64,000 nucleotides of DNA from Lunularia cruciata (lineage: Eukaryota; Streptophyta; Marchantiopsida; Lunulariales; Lunulariaceae): positions 8,556,001 through 8,620,000 of the forward strand of contig OX419757.1 in NCBI GenBank assembly GCA_948567375.1, given 5' to 3'. Positions 22,641 to 33,540 of the stretch are shown piece after piece. The notes under the pieces are model-generated. The model saw nothing but the letters and a program-made list of their open reading frames with translations. It was not told where the DNA came from and did not search any database. The stretch's first letter is position 1; each line of letters opens with the position of its first letter. A program made the translations under genes and the position numbers.

Positions 22641-23312
22641 TGTCTCTCACTTAGGATGAACCTTTGATGGCTATTATGGTAGCTTACAATGGACTAAAAA
22701 GGCAAAGAACCCTAACCCCATCATACTCCTCCAAGGCTAACACTCCAATACTCAAGACATTGCTCACTAGAGAACTCAATGAGAGAGATAGTTGCAAATG
22801 AAAGGATGATGAGTACTTCATCACCCCTAGTTTATATACTTGTGAAATATTTATGCACCAAAGTTACTAATTATTGGAGTAACTCAAGTTACTAGGCTAA
22901 AAGTCAAGTAAAGTCAAAAAGTATAAAGGAATATCCATCCATATGGGAATATTCCACTAAGCATGTGATCTTATCTTGACCCAACCAGTAAGTCAAGGAT
23001 TCCTTCACATGGGCTATCCTTGGCCTATAGAAGAATCCAAAGCAGAAAGGCTTGCGAGCCCAAGAGTTCTCAACTCTTTCCTCAAAGCCAAACACCTAGG
23101 AATAATACCAAGTCAATACACTAGAATCCAAAATAGTGGTGCTCATCTTTTTTCATTTTCTCTAAAGTAAGGTCTCCTCTATCTTTAGCTATGACTAACT
23201 TTAGCTAATCATGACTAATGTAGAATCTTCCTTTATCTCTATATATAATATCTCTCAAGTACTTGTTATACCAAGCTAAATATCACAATACCATACACAT
23301 GCACAAATGGGT
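22641..23312 (-). mobile_element. LTR-like repeat family 2, copy C (inverted)
   Basis: The reverse complement of copies A and B: plus-strand start TGTCTCTCAC and near-end ACATGCACAAATGGGT. The expected ATTACA end is replaced by GAGATATTTACC, so the 5' tip is altered or truncated. It abuts the methyltransferase-like remnant exactly after its motif IV region. Confidence 0.6.
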
Positions 23313-23698
23313 GAGATATTTACCCCCAGTGTCCGTTGGGAAAAATAATCTACATATAGTATTGTGCCATTTGGTGTGAATTTTTCATGTTAGAGAACTC
23401 AAAGGTTTATGTTATGGTGAAATTGGGAGTTGTTTTGTGTTCTTGTAGGCTCAAGGATTTTCTCTTGTGTTAAGGGAGGGAGGAAATTGAGTGGTGATTT
23501 TCTTTGATGTTACATAAGCTCGGGTTTTATTTGCATGTCTCTTAAGCATTGAGTTTGTTTATGTTATTAGGGGTCTCAAGAGTATTTAGTTAGCAGTAGT
23601 AGCAAAGGATTTGGCAGGAGTGGGGATCAGTGATAATGAGAGGTAATTCTAGTCAGGAGAGAAATTCTTGAGAAGAGAGGGTTTGGATAGAGGAACAA
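23313..23698. other. Unassigned sequence before assembly gap
   Basis: No coding motif is seen. The last 60 bases (ggagagaaattcttgagaag) already resemble the purine-rich tandem array beyond the gap. Confidence 0.3.
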
Positions 23699-23898
23699 NN
23701 NNNNNNNNNNNNNNNNNNNNNNNNNNNNNNNNNNNNNNNNNNNNNNNNNNNNNNNNNNNNNNNNNNNNNNNNNNNNNNNNNNNNNNNNNNNNNNNNNNNN
23801 NNNNNNNNNNNNNNNNNNNNNNNNNNNNNNNNNNNNNNNNNNNNNNNNNNNNNNNNNNNNNNNNNNNNNNNNNNNNNNNNNNNNNNNNNNNNNNNNNN
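23699..23898. other. Assembly gap (200 N)
   Basis: Exactly 200 undetermined bases. The round number suggests a placeholder, not a measured length. It sits inside or at the edge of a tandem array, a usual place for an assembly break. Confidence 0.99.
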
Positions 23899-24158
23899 GG
23901 GCAGAGGCTTGGTGAGACTGAGAATTTTTGCAGAAATGAAGCTTGGTAAGAGCTAGGGCAGAGAGAGAGAAGCTCTCAAAGGGCATAGCAAATGTGCAAG
24001 AGAGTGAGGGCTTGGTGAGACTGAGAATTTTTGCATGAATGAAGGCTTGGTAGAGCTAGGGCAGAGAGAGAGAAGCTCTCAAAGGGCAGAGCAAATGTGC
24101 AGGAGAGTGAAGGCATGGTGAGACAAAAATTTTCACAGGAATGAAGGCTTGACAGAGC

Positions 24159-24247
<89 letters not shown>

Positions 24248-24560
24248 CTCTCAAAGGACAAAGCAGATGTGCAGGAGAGTGAGGGCAGAGGGCTTGGTGA
24301 GACTGAGAATTTTTTGCAGGAATGAAGGCTTGGTAGAGCTAGGGCAGAGAGAGAGAAGCTCTCAAAGGGCATAGCAAATGTGCAAGAGAGTGAGAGGCTT
24401 GGTGAGACTGAGAATTTTTGCATGAATGAAGGCTTGTAGAGCTAGGGTAGAGAGAGAGAAGCTCTCAAAGGCAGAGCAAATGTGCAGGAGGGTGAGGGCT
24501 TGGTGAGACTGAGAAATTTTGCAGGAATGAAGGCTTGGGTAGAGCAAATGTCAAGAGAGT
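23899..24560 (+). repeat. 103-bp tandem array
   Basis: Units start at gcttggtgagactgagaa or a variant at 23907, 24010, 24113, 24292, 24397 and 24498. Each carries gaatgaaggcttggtagagc, gcagagagagagaagctctc and gcaaatgtgcaggagagtga. Spacing is 101-105 bases except for one 179-base unit swollen by a GA run. The array may extend into the gap. Confidence 0.9.
24161..24245 (+). repeat. (GA)n microsatellite
   Basis: About 85 bases of uninterrupted GA, expanded from the short gagagagagaa block present in each 103-bp unit. On the minus strand it yields a spurious Leu/Ser repeat frame. Confidence 0.97.
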
Positions 24561-24940
24561 GACGGACTTTGCAGGAGAGTGAGGGCTGGGAGAAAGGAAA
24601 TTTTCGCAGGAAGATGTTAGGGCTTGAGACAGCAGGACAAGAGAGGGTTTTCTTCTCAAAGGAATGGAGCATGTGCAGGAGAGTAAGTGCTGGGACAGAA
24701 GGGAAATTTTCAAAGGAGGACTGTTAGGGCTTGAGAGTGTCAGGGCAGGAAGTGTTTTCTTCTCAAGAGAGTGAAGGACTTTGCAAGAGAGAGAGGGCTG
24801 GGAAAAAAAGAAATTTTTCACAAGAAAGCAGAGGGGTTGAGAGTGCATGCAGAAAGTGTTTCTTCTCAAGAAAATGAAGAACTATGCAGGAGAGAGAGGG
24901 CTGGACAGAAAGGAAACTTTTGCAGGAGAGCTGAGTGCGT
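24561..24940 (+). repeat. Second tandem array, about 110-125 bp units
   Basis: About three to four units carry ctttgcaggagagtgagggc, then gctgggagaaaggaaatttt, then ttagggcttgaga and gttttcttctcaa. They are related in the gcaggagagtgagg core to the 103-bp array before it. Confidence 0.75.
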
Positions 24941-25600
24941 TTCATGGAAGGAACTTTGGCTAATAACAGAAACCTTTGCAAGGAGGCATTGATGGGAGTG
25001 CTGCTGGAAGGTGAAGGAAGAGGTCCAAAGGGTGAGTTGTCTTTACTGTTGTCGGACAGAGTGTGTGTGAAAAGCACCAGCTGAAATGATTTTCTATCAT
25101 AAGTTAGTGCAAACACTATATGAACTGGAGTTGGATGGCTGTCCAAACTTGTGAACCTTGCAGCTGAAATTTTATGAATGACAAATCTTGAGATGGTGGT
25201 GTGTTTGAGCTGTGACTAGCATCGAGGAAGCTTCATTTTAGGAGCTCTCAGTCCTTCTATATGAATGGTTTGATTCAGTAGTCTGGGTGCCGGGTTGGGC
25301 CCAAATAGAAACTATTTGTTGTTTGTAAAATTCCTTGCCATTTTTAGGAACTGTTGGATCCAAAACCATAGCTGAAACCGCGTGAGCTAGCTAGTTCTGC
25401 AAAGGCCAAGAATAAACACAAACCCTTGAGAAACCCAACCTCAAGAAACAAAGAAAACCCCAAATTCTTATAGAGTTGAGATTTCCAACGCACCAGGAAT
25501 AGGAAGAGAATGACAGTCTACAAGAAACTCTAAATCAACTACAATAAAGACAAGCTGAGCACAAGCAGCCAGACGCCCGGTGCACTCTCAAGGCCAAACA
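24941..25600. other. Unassigned, possible 3' LTR or untranslated end of minus-strand gypsy
   Basis: No coding motif is recognised. It lies just downstream of the minus-strand gypsy integrase end, where a 3' untranslated region and LTR would be expected. No TG/CA border could be fixed, and no copy of this sequence was noticed upstream of the gag at 33.3 kb. Confidence 0.3.
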
Positions 25601-25639
25601 AATTCCGTGACACCGGACTAAGTTTTCACTTTGTCCTCA

Positions 25640-26205
25640 AAGTGAAGGTCTCTCTACCTTCTATGATACATATTCAACTTATCATGGTTAATCCTATCAA
25701 AGTGTCTTCCTCCCAACTCCTTGAGATCATAGATGTAATTTCCCCACACCTTCTCCACTATGAAAGGTCCAAAGTACTTAGGCAAAAACTTCTTTTGTAC
25801 TCTCTTAAATCAAATAAAATTAAACAACATTACCCAATCACCTTCTTTGAAAGGCTCCACCTTCTTCTTGCCTTGCCTCTTGTCATAGCTCTCCTTTTGT
25901 TTCCTTTGGGGTTGCTCCACTTGAACCATAGCAAATACTCTTGCTTCTTCCAATTGCATGAGTTGTTCCTTCCTTGACTTCTATGCATCACCTCCTTGTG
26001 CTTTCTTCAATCTCTTATGAATGCTTTGGAAGGTAGGAAGATCAAAGTGAATAGGTAGGGTAGACTCAATACCATATACCAATTGAAATGGACAATATTT
26101 GGTGGAAGTCTTCATGGTTGTCTTATATTCCCACAAAACCACATGAATCCTCTTGTCCCAATGATGTTTAGCCCCTTCCATTTCTGCATCTTTGGCCAAC
26201 ATCAT
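25640..26205 (-). pseudogene. Gypsy 1 integrase C-terminal part
   Basis: The open frame 25981-26205 includes AKHHWDKRIHVVLWEYKTT and PFQLVYGIESTLPIHFDLP, the region after the catalytic core. Past its stop, other frames read KGDWVMLF-type and KYFGPFIVEKVW sequence (about 25730-25790), a GPY/F module, then NHDKLNMYH. This domain binds DNA during integration. No chromodomain is visible before the end. Confidence 0.7.
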
Positions 26206-26628
26206 TCACAAGGTCTGATTGGTTCTCTCTGCCAAGCCATTGGAATTTGGCTTATAGGATGCAGTTACTTTGTGTGTGATTGAGAAATGTTGTAGCATGG
26301 CTGTAGTGATGCTTTCTATAAACTCTCCTCTCTCTATCAAAAACCAACTCCAAAGGCATCCAAACCTAGTGATAATGTGTTCATAAAAAAATCTACCAAC
26401 TTCATCTTCATTCTTATTCCTAAATGATCTAGCCTCAACCCGCTTGGTAAGGTAATTAGTAACTACCACAATGTACCGATTATTCCTTGGGGTTCTATTG
26501 ATAGGACCTACAAAATCAATTCCACAATTCTCAAAAGGTCTTTGGCAATGAAATTGATCTAAGTGATGGAGTGGATGTAGACTTTCTAGCAAAAGCTTGA
26601 CAAATATGACAAGTTTTGCAATAATCAA
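26206..26628 (-). pseudogene. Gypsy 1 integrase catalytic core
   Basis: Integrase core with PFENCGIDFVGPI (first Asp), RYIVVVTNYLTKRVEA, then RGEFIESITTAML where TDxGxEF is expected (second Asp lost to Arg/Gly change) and NSNGLAERTNQTL (Glu of the DDE triad). It would insert the cDNA into host DNA. The altered second acidic position and flanking frameshifts predict inactivity. Confidence 0.8.
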
Positions 26629-26990
26629 GACAATCCTTGAAAACTCCTCTCCAATGGTAACCTACATCTAGAATCTTGAAAGTAGTCACCTTTCTTGCAA
26701 AGTGTCGTCCACATACTAAACCTTCATGAAACTCCTTTATGAGTAGGATAGACTCTTCTTTACCCACTACTCTTTGAAGTAGACCATCTGCTCCTTGGTG
26801 AAAAAGAATATCCTCCACCATTGTGTAAGGTCTAGATCTTGCTGTAAGAGCCTTCCTCTCCCTAGCATGCATCCCTTTTGGATAGTTACCTCTTGTAACA
26901 AAGTCCATAATCTCCTTGTACTCCATTGGAACCTCTTGAGTGATTGAAATTGTCATGAGCTCCTCATCCAAGAAGGAATCATCCATTGGC
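26629..26990 (-). pseudogene. Gypsy 1 integrase N-terminal zinc domain
   Basis: An open frame (26531-26986) carries an HHCC zinc module: EFHEGLVCGRHFARKV gives the histidines and DYCKTCHICQAFAR the cysteines. It overlaps the core frame because of a frameshift near 26580. Upstream residues link to RNase H. Confidence 0.75.
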
Positions 26991-26999
26991 TCATCTCCA

Positions 27000-27566
27000 T
27001 CATGATCATAGGCCCTAGATAATCAATTTTCATTTGCATGTTTTTTTCTTGGCCTATCCTCAATGGTGTAGTCATACTAAGACAAGAGTATCATCCACCT
27101 TGCTAGTCTCTCTTCCACATTAGGCTTGTTGAAGATGTACTTCAAAGCCTTGTGATCTATGACAATGGTGGCTTTCCATCCAATCAAGTAGTGTCTAAAC
27201 TTCTTCAAACCAAAGATCACTGCCAACCCTTCTCTCTGTGACAGAGTAGTTATTCTCTACTAAAACCATCTGCCTACTAGCATAAGCTATTGGATGATCA
27301 TGCTCATCTTGGTTTAACTGACTAAGAATGGATCCTATAGCCATATTAGAAGAATCAATGTAGAGGATGAAAGGCTTACTCCAATCAGGTTTAGCAAGAG
27401 TTAGAGCTACAACAAGGGATTGCTTGAGCTCCTCAAAAGCTTTGAGAGCCTCCTTGTCCTCCAAAATCACTATGTAATCAACACCCTTCTTCTTGTAGAT
27501 GGTCAATGCATAAGCCTTCTTGGAAAATGAGAAGATAAACCTCCTATAGTACCCAACCATCCCCAA
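27000..27566 (-). pseudogene. Gypsy 1 RNase H and connection
   Basis: The frame 27195-27566 starts in the connection (GMVGYYRRFI) and contains KPFILYIDSSNMAIGSILSQ, the RNase H Asp block, and HPIAYASRQM. After a stop it continues ATIVIDHKALKYIFNKP and LARWMILLS near 27070-27180 in another frame. It would degrade the RNA strand during reverse transcription. Confidence 0.8.
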
Positions 27567-28240
27567 GAATTAGCGTAAATTTGTCAAGCTTGAAGGGAAT
27601 GGAAGGTCTGAGATTTTCCTCATCTTCTCAAGATCAATTGCTATTCCATCCTTGGAGATGATTTGCCCCAAAAGTAGACCTTCTTCACATCCAAAAATGC
27701 ACTTCTCTGGGTTGAGTGATGCATTTGTCTCATCCAAGCATTGCAAGACCTTGATTAGGTGCTCAAAGTGCTCCTCCTTGCTCCCATAGACACAAAAGTA
27801 ATCAATGAATTCTCTCACAAATTTCCCAATGAGAGGTTCAAATACCTTGTTCATGAACCATTGGAATGTGGCAAGAGCATTGCAAAGCCCAAAAGGCATG
27901 ACCTTGAAAGCATAAGTTCTCCAAGGTATGGTGAATGTGGTGAGTTGTTGATGCTCTAGTGCAGTCTTGATTTGGTTATATCTACTATAACCATCTCCAA
28001 AATTGTACCTCTCATGACATGCAACCTCCTCCAAGATCTCATCAATGAATGACAATGGGTAGTAGTCCTTCTTGGTAACAATGTTGAGCTTCTTGTAATC
28101 CACACAAACCCAAAGCTTGCCATTCTTTTTTCTTCACAATGACAATTGGAGACACCCATTCTGAATTCTCCACCTCAAAGATAGATTTTGCCTCCTTGAG
28201 CTTATCAATCTCCTCCTTCACAACCAAAGATATTGGTGGG
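27567..28240 (-). pseudogene. Gypsy 1 reverse transcriptase
   Basis: The 177-codon frame 27570-28103 reads DYKKLNIVTKKDYYPLSF, FKVMPFGLCNALATFQ and FVREFIDYFCVYGSKEEHFE. The catalytic box is IDYF where IDDF is usual, so the second Asp is a Tyr. The N-terminal part (EEIDKLKEAKSIF, SPIVIVKKK) is in another frame, joined by a frameshift at a poly-T/A run near 28125. A missense change in the catalytic box alone would abolish activity. Confidence 0.85.
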
Positions 28241-28840
28241 CTAATGCAACATTGCTTTTGGCAGATTGGTCTTGCATGTGACTCCACCTCTATCTTGTGC
28301 TCCTCCAAGGTGACTTCCTTCAAATCCTTGTAACTTAAAGCAAACACTTGGATGAACTTGTTGAAAATGTCCTCAAATCTCACCTTCTTCTCCTTGGTAA
28401 CATTTGGGCCATACTTGAGAGTAGATAACCTCCTCTCCATCTCCTCAAGTGTCAATGGTGATTTATCTGGGTCCTTCAAAACCTTTGGCTTAGGTGCAAA
28501 ATCCATAGCATACAAGGGATATACATTTGAATCAAATTCAGATTCATCCTCCTCCGTGGAAGTCTCCTCTTCCATGCTTGTGTCCACACTTGAAGTTCCT
28601 TCTTGAGAATCTGATTCCCAATAATCAAAAGATGGTATATTTGAATATGAAGTGTTGGTGGTGTTAGTCACAGGAATTGTGACTCTATAGTTTGATGGCC
28701 CAATCCTCAAGTACCCTTTGTGCCATCAATTAGTTGTGCGTGCTTCTCTCAACCATGGCCTCCCAAGAAGTAAGTCATAGCTTGAATCCTTCAAGACTTG
28801 GAAAGTCATGAGATTTTAAACTCCCATAATTGAAACTACC
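28241..28840 (-). pseudogene. Gypsy 1 protease tail and protease-RT linker
   Basis: The frame ending at 28710 starts MRIGPSNYRVTIPV and runs through an acidic linker (EEETSTEEDESEFDSNVYP) to the reverse transcriptase start. Just upstream, other frames read SSYDLLLGRPWLREA, the conserved end of a retropepsin domain. The protease is cut at 28840 by the solo LTR and resumes at 30908. Confidence 0.7.
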
Positions 28841-29230
28841 TGTGACAACCCGGCAAATATCACTTTTGCGGTAATCGGGTCAGTAGAGTTTGTTCCCGCA
28901 AAGATACTATCCAAAATTGGTCGAATACGAAGACAAAAGTCACAATTGCAGTTCTTCTTGGTTTCTTCTTTAATCTCTCAAGTAGAAACTACACCTAGAA
29001 GAGAGTAACAAGCTCACAATCTTGACAACTTGTCACGAATACACACACACATAATCACAACATAGCAAATTCTGTCCAAACAACTCTTGATTGTGATGAT
29101 TCAGATTCTCCCAAAGACGACACTTCACTGCAAAGACCAATTTTGCCTCAAAATTGTGTTCCACCACTCCACTGAAGGCACAACTTCCTCGATCGAAATT
29201 GCTTCACATCAATTTTGTGATGCACTCACC

Positions 29231-29520
29231 AATGCAAAATAGTAACAACACTACAATTCCTCTTAGACCTGTCAAGGCATTGCTCTGATGCACTTTACTC
29301 AGGATCAAACACACAGAATGAAGATCAAGGCTGCAGATTCCAACATCCACAAACACACTAAAACTAAAACTCACCAATGCAGAATACTAACAACACTACA
29401 ATTCCTCTCAGACCTGTCAAGGCATTGCTCTGATGCACTTCACTAAGGATCAAACATACAGAATGAAGATCAAGGCTGTAGATTCCAACATCCACAGACA
29501 CACTGACTTGCTCTTCGGAA
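29231..29520 (+). repeat. 145-bp tandem duplication inside LTR copy 2
   Basis: Copies begin aatgcaaaatagtaacaaca (29231) and aatgcagaatactaacaaca (29376) and both end in a block with ttccaacatccac. LTR copies 1 and 3 have only one such block, so the duplication arose in this copy or its sublineage. Confidence 0.8.
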
Positions 29521-30414
29521 TTCTCCACACACTCACAAACACAAACACAAAATTGACAATCGGAATTAAGCTTAAGCGACGAGTACTAGGAACAGCACTT
29601 CACTTTATCTATCTTCAAAAATTTGAATACTGAATAACATCGTACTTCGAATGCTCTTCTTAAATACTGAAGCAAACGGCAGACTCACCTACCTAGGCAC
29701 CGCTTCCTAACATCCTTTCCTACCTGCAGATCCTAAGGGACAATCTATCTCTTCATATCTGCCTCTTCCTATCTCAAAATTAGTACTTACACCGATCCGA
29801 TGTCTACCTCATCATCAACTTCCAAACCCGATGATCTTCTTACTATTTCTCCTTCTTTGTGTATAGCTAATTCTACCAATTCCTTCACTATTTCTACCAC
29901 TTCTACACTACAATCTACAATTGAGCTCATGGGTAATCCATCTACATCCTTATCTCCTGACCCACTCTTCTCTAATGTATCAAATAACAAGTCCAATGAC
30001 ACCTGTACTCCTACTTTTGCAACATCTGGTCTAATTACAATCAATTCCTTTGCTAATTCTACTATATCCTCATCACAAATTATAATTGAAAGCATGGGTA
30101 CACTATCTACACCTTTAATTTGTAACCCACTTTCCCCTAATCACCCATGTTATTGACCCGAAGACAGACAATCTGATCTTGCACTTCGGGTTTATTCACT
30201 ACTGCTACTTCTCCTTCAATTCTTGTTTCATCTTCAATTGGAACTGAAATTGAAGTCACGGGTATCCTAACTATCTATTCTTTCTCTATCCTAACTCTCT
30301 CTAATGCCTCTGGCAAGATTCCCGAATTCATCTTCATTGCACTCCAAGGTCCGACTATCTCAGATACATTCATCTTCGTCTTGAGTCGAAGAAGCTTCTA
30401 ACCCAAAGTTGTGT

Positions 30415-30545
30415 ACACCTGAAGTCCGAAGTCAGAAGACCAAAGACCAAAGTCCGAAGTCCAAAGACCACAGACGCCAATCCGAAGTCCGAAGACGCCA
30501 ACCCGAAGTCCGAAGATGCCAGTTCGAAGTTCGAAGACACTAAAC
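30415..30545 (+). repeat. GAAGTCCGAAGA minisatellite in LTR copy 2
   Basis: About ten imperfect copies of a 6-16 base motif (gaagtccgaaga, gacgccaa, gatgccag). The equivalent site in copy 3 (about 45330-45475) has a different number and order, and copy 1 (about 15960-16020) only a trace. Confidence 0.8.
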
Positions 30546-30907
30546 TACTTTGTATAATTACTCCCAAAACTTTAAATACTTATAACTTCTTCTACCAACC
30601 TCCAAACTTTGCGATTTTGGTATCAATGGAAAGCTCTGAACGAGACGCTTCCAACGAGGTATAGCACGTTTGATTTGGACTTGTGAACATTGAGATATAG
30701 CCCCCACAAGAATCTCGACCTATAATTTCCATTCCTCCTTCGGGTCTGCCCTCTTTCATTCCTGGCTGAGTCCGTCTTCATTTGACACAAAGTCGACTTC
30801 TTTGGGCTTGATCAAAATACAAATTTCCTCTCATTTCTTCTCCATTTGGTTTCAGCAAGGCACTTCTTTTTCAAAACTCGTCCAAAATGAAAAATGTGGG
30901 TACCACA

Positions 30908-31060
30908 CTACCACTTTATCCATCACCCCTACTGATAAAACTTGTTGTTTTTTTGCCATGCTCACTACAAATGTTGAAGGTCTTGAGTGTATCATACCCA
31001 ACTTCTTCATCAAGCTTTCTGACATGGCATTCACTGTTGATCCTTCATCAACCAATGCAT
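30908..31060 (-). pseudogene. Gypsy 1 protease N-terminal part
   Basis: It encodes LVDEGSTVNAMSES, with the catalytic Asp in DEGS (DxGS of retropepsins), followed by LGMIHSRPSTFVVSMAKKQ. It is broken at 30908 by the insertion of LTR copy 2. The remaining protease sequence lies beyond 28840. Confidence 0.7.
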
Positions 31061-32570
31061 CCTAGATGTTGTGACCATTTACTCTCACATCAATCTTGGA
31101 AGTATATTCACAAGCCTCCCATAGTGCTGGTTTGGCATCCACCACCCCCATTGATACTAGAACTTTTGCCTTCTTCCTCCTCTTGTTCCTTGTAGAACTC
31201 AAACCACCTCTAAGCTCCTTTCTCAAAGTAGGATTCAAAGCAATCAATTGGTCCACTGTGATGTTAGCCTTGTGACTACCAACATACCTCAAGACATTGT
31301 AGTTCCATTGTTGCTTTGAGATCAAGAAGTCTTCCATCCCCAACTTCTTCCTTGGAGTCTTTGTTGTTGATGGTTTTGAAGTGGTTGTGCAAGTGCTCCT
31401 AGTAGGCATAGGATTATCTTGGCTAGGAGTAAATCCTTGAGAAGAGTGCACATCCTCTGCAAAATGAGCTCTCTTCTTCTCTTGTACCAAAAGCTCCAAA
31501 TTAAGACTCTTTGAGTTTGAACACTCTCCCTTCTCATACTTGCTCTCAACCACATCTATAGATGCTATCTCCCTACCTTTTTTTGGATTAGGACCCCTTT
31601 GGGTTTCACTACTTCCTTCTTTCCCTCTATTGGCTCTCTCATAACCCCTTCTTCCATGGTAAGTGGAATTTGGGCAATTCCTTTGGATATGGCCTCTTCC
31701 TCCACAACCAAAACAATTTTTCTCATTGAAATTTTTGGTTGGTTGGCCTCCTCTATATGGATAACTTCCATAACTTTTAGGCCATCTTCCCACATTTTGA
31801 TCCACTTCTCTCTTCTCCCATAGTTGCATCACATTGATCTTGAGATTTGCAAGTTATTCTATGATGGTTTGAAGTGGATCCTTTGGTGGAGGTGCAAGAA
31901 CTGGAGCAACTACTTCTTGTGGTGCAACTCTTGCCACCAAAGTATCAGAAGTTCTACCATACTTGTAACCTTCAGGAAAATGCACAACCTCCTTCATCAC
32001 CAAATCACTCTTATCCCCTTCCAAACTCTCCTCCATACAAGTTGCAATCTTGATAGCTTCAACCTTGGAAGAAGGTTTCTCATATTTCACCTTGCTTCAA
32101 ATTTGTGGTCTCAATCCTCCCACAAAATTCTTGGTGAGCATGTCTCTTGTGCCAATCATAATAGTCTTCATATCATCTTTTCCCTTCCTCAACACTATGC
32201 AAAATCTAGACTCTAACTTTTCCACTCTTTCCACATAGACTCTCACTTTCTCTCCATCTCCTTTTTTCAAAAAGGTAACCTCACTCAGCAATCTCTCATA
32301 ACTCTCATCTGGAAGAAAGTTCTCAATGAGTGTTGAAGTCAAACTCTCCCAATACTCTTCTTCCCCATCTCTCCTCTCTCTCTCTCTCTCTTTTGGTATT
32401 TTGACTCATACCATGTAAGTGTTGCATCCTCAAAGAAATCTGGTTATAATGAGGCCTGATCATTCTTCTTTCTCTCATTGTGTCCTATGCAAGCTCTCTT
32501 GAAGTCTTTCACAAAGACCTCTGCATCTTCTCCACCCTTGCCAGAGAAAACCGGAAGTTTCCCCATCTTA
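31061..32570 (-). pseudogene. Gypsy 1 gag with CCHC zinc knuckle
   Basis: Gag probably starts at the ATG near 32566 (MGKLPVFSGKGGEDAEVF). The frame 32097-32342 gives FLPDESYERLLSEVTFLKKG and EKVRVYVERVEKLESRF, typical capsid sequence. The 256-codon frame 31062-31832 begins with a basic region and the knuckle CFGCGGRGHIQRNC (CX2CX4HX4C, near 31700), which binds the element RNA, then a charged linker leading to protease. Several frameshifts separate the blocks. Confidence 0.8.
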
Positions 32571-32599
32571 ACACCTCACTATCTTTCTTTTTTCTCAAA

Positions 32600-33290
32600 T
32601 TTTTTTTTTCTCTCGCTCTATAACTAATAGATTATATACATGACTATCACCATCTGAGAATAATTCACTCTAGGGAACACAAAAGATTTAGGTTGCTCCA
32701 AGATTTCTATAGGAACATCAAATCCTAGAGTGCATATTAATTGAACTCTTATGGATAGTTTATCCATAAGTTGAAAGATTATCTCCATCACTAACTTGAG
32801 AACTAGTTGATGAAGGCGGTAGTATTTCTGTAGCTATACTAAGACTCTCTCCAATATACTTCACCAAAGTCTCCAAAAGTGCTTTTACTCCACTACACTC
32901 ATGTCTTTTTGGAAGTCCTTCCACTCCACAAACCTCACACAACTCCTTGGTCTTAGATCTTCTCCCTCCCAATCTTGGTGTGGAAGGTCCAATATGCAAA
33001 CCCAAATCAAGTAAGCCTCTCCTTTCTCTCAACCTCTTGCTCTCAAAAGTCAATGGACATGAACTTGCCTTATGTCCCTTCTCTCAACACAAAAAGCACT
33101 TAGACCCACTCTTTCCTCCAAGTGGTGTAGGTTTTTGGATCCTCTCAACACTCTCTTCAAATTCTATTCTAAACTCTTTCCTCCTCAAATCCACCCCTAC
33201 AATCACCTCCTACCCTTGTGGAACCTTGCATAGCCTCAATTTCAACTCTTGGTGACCCTCCATGTTCCCAAGATGAGTCTAAACACTCAA
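32600..33290 (-). pseudogene. Zinc-knuckle module upstream of gypsy 1 gag
   Basis: Upstream of the gag ATG the minus strand reads KCFLC then EKGHKASSC (about 33065-33103; CCHC with one stop inside), a basic linker (FESKRLRERRGLLDLGLHIG) and CEVCGVEGLPKRHEC (about 32900-32945), then a short acidic/Ser-rich tail ending at 32760. An initiator is possible near 33262 (MEGHQELKLRL). Its role is unknown; it could be an extra 5' frame of the element or the remnant of another insert. Confidence 0.45.
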
Positions 33291-33540
33291 ATATGCTTTT
33301 TGCTGCTCTTACACTCCTCATGCATGAAATCTAAACTCTCCAGAATTGACACTTCCTCACAATGTAAGTCAAATATCACAAATGGTATATCACAATCCTT
33401 TGAAATTTTGCACACTTAATCACAACTCCAGTGCATTTATCTTTGCAAAATTTCAGATCTTTTTGTCAAGCCATTTGGCCTAGGCACCTTTCTATTTAGT
33501 ACACATATTTCAGATTTGGTCTAAAAACAATACATGAATC
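33291..33540. other. Unassigned junction between two minus-strand gypsy elements
   Basis: No motif is recognised. It separates the 5' end of gypsy 1 from the truncated 3' end of gypsy 2, and probably holds the leader or LTR remnant of gypsy 1. Confidence 0.3.

Larger units (their letters stand above)
28841..30907. mobile_element. Solo LTR, family 1, copy 2
   Basis: A 2067-bp unit starts TGTGACAACCCGGCAAATAT and ends AAATGTGGGTACCACA, with a perfect 5-bp target duplication CTACC at 28836-28840 and 30908-30912. It contains a 145-bp internal duplication (29231-29520) and a CCGAAG-type minisatellite (about 30420-30540), which explain much of its extra length over copy 1. It sits in the protease of gypsy 1. 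Confidence 0.95.
25600..33290 (-). mobile_element. Ty3/gypsy retrotransposon 1, decayed, LTRs not resolved
   Basis: Read on the minus strand from 33.3 to 25.6 kb the order is zinc-knuckle module, gag, zinc knuckle, protease, reverse transcriptase, RNase H, integrase. The order RT-RNase H-integrase defines Ty3/gypsy. A family-1 solo LTR (28841-30907) interrupts the protease region, so the original length was about 5.6 kb without it. Many frames are long, so decay is moderate, but stops and frameshifts occur in every domain. Confidence 0.85.

Noticed and set aside
23627-23986. Open frames running through the N gap
   Set aside because: Their continuity is an artefact of undetermined bases.
23976-25146. 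Several minus-strand Leu/Ser-rich frames
   Set aside because: They arise from GA-rich tandem repeats; the residues follow the repeat units and change frame with them.
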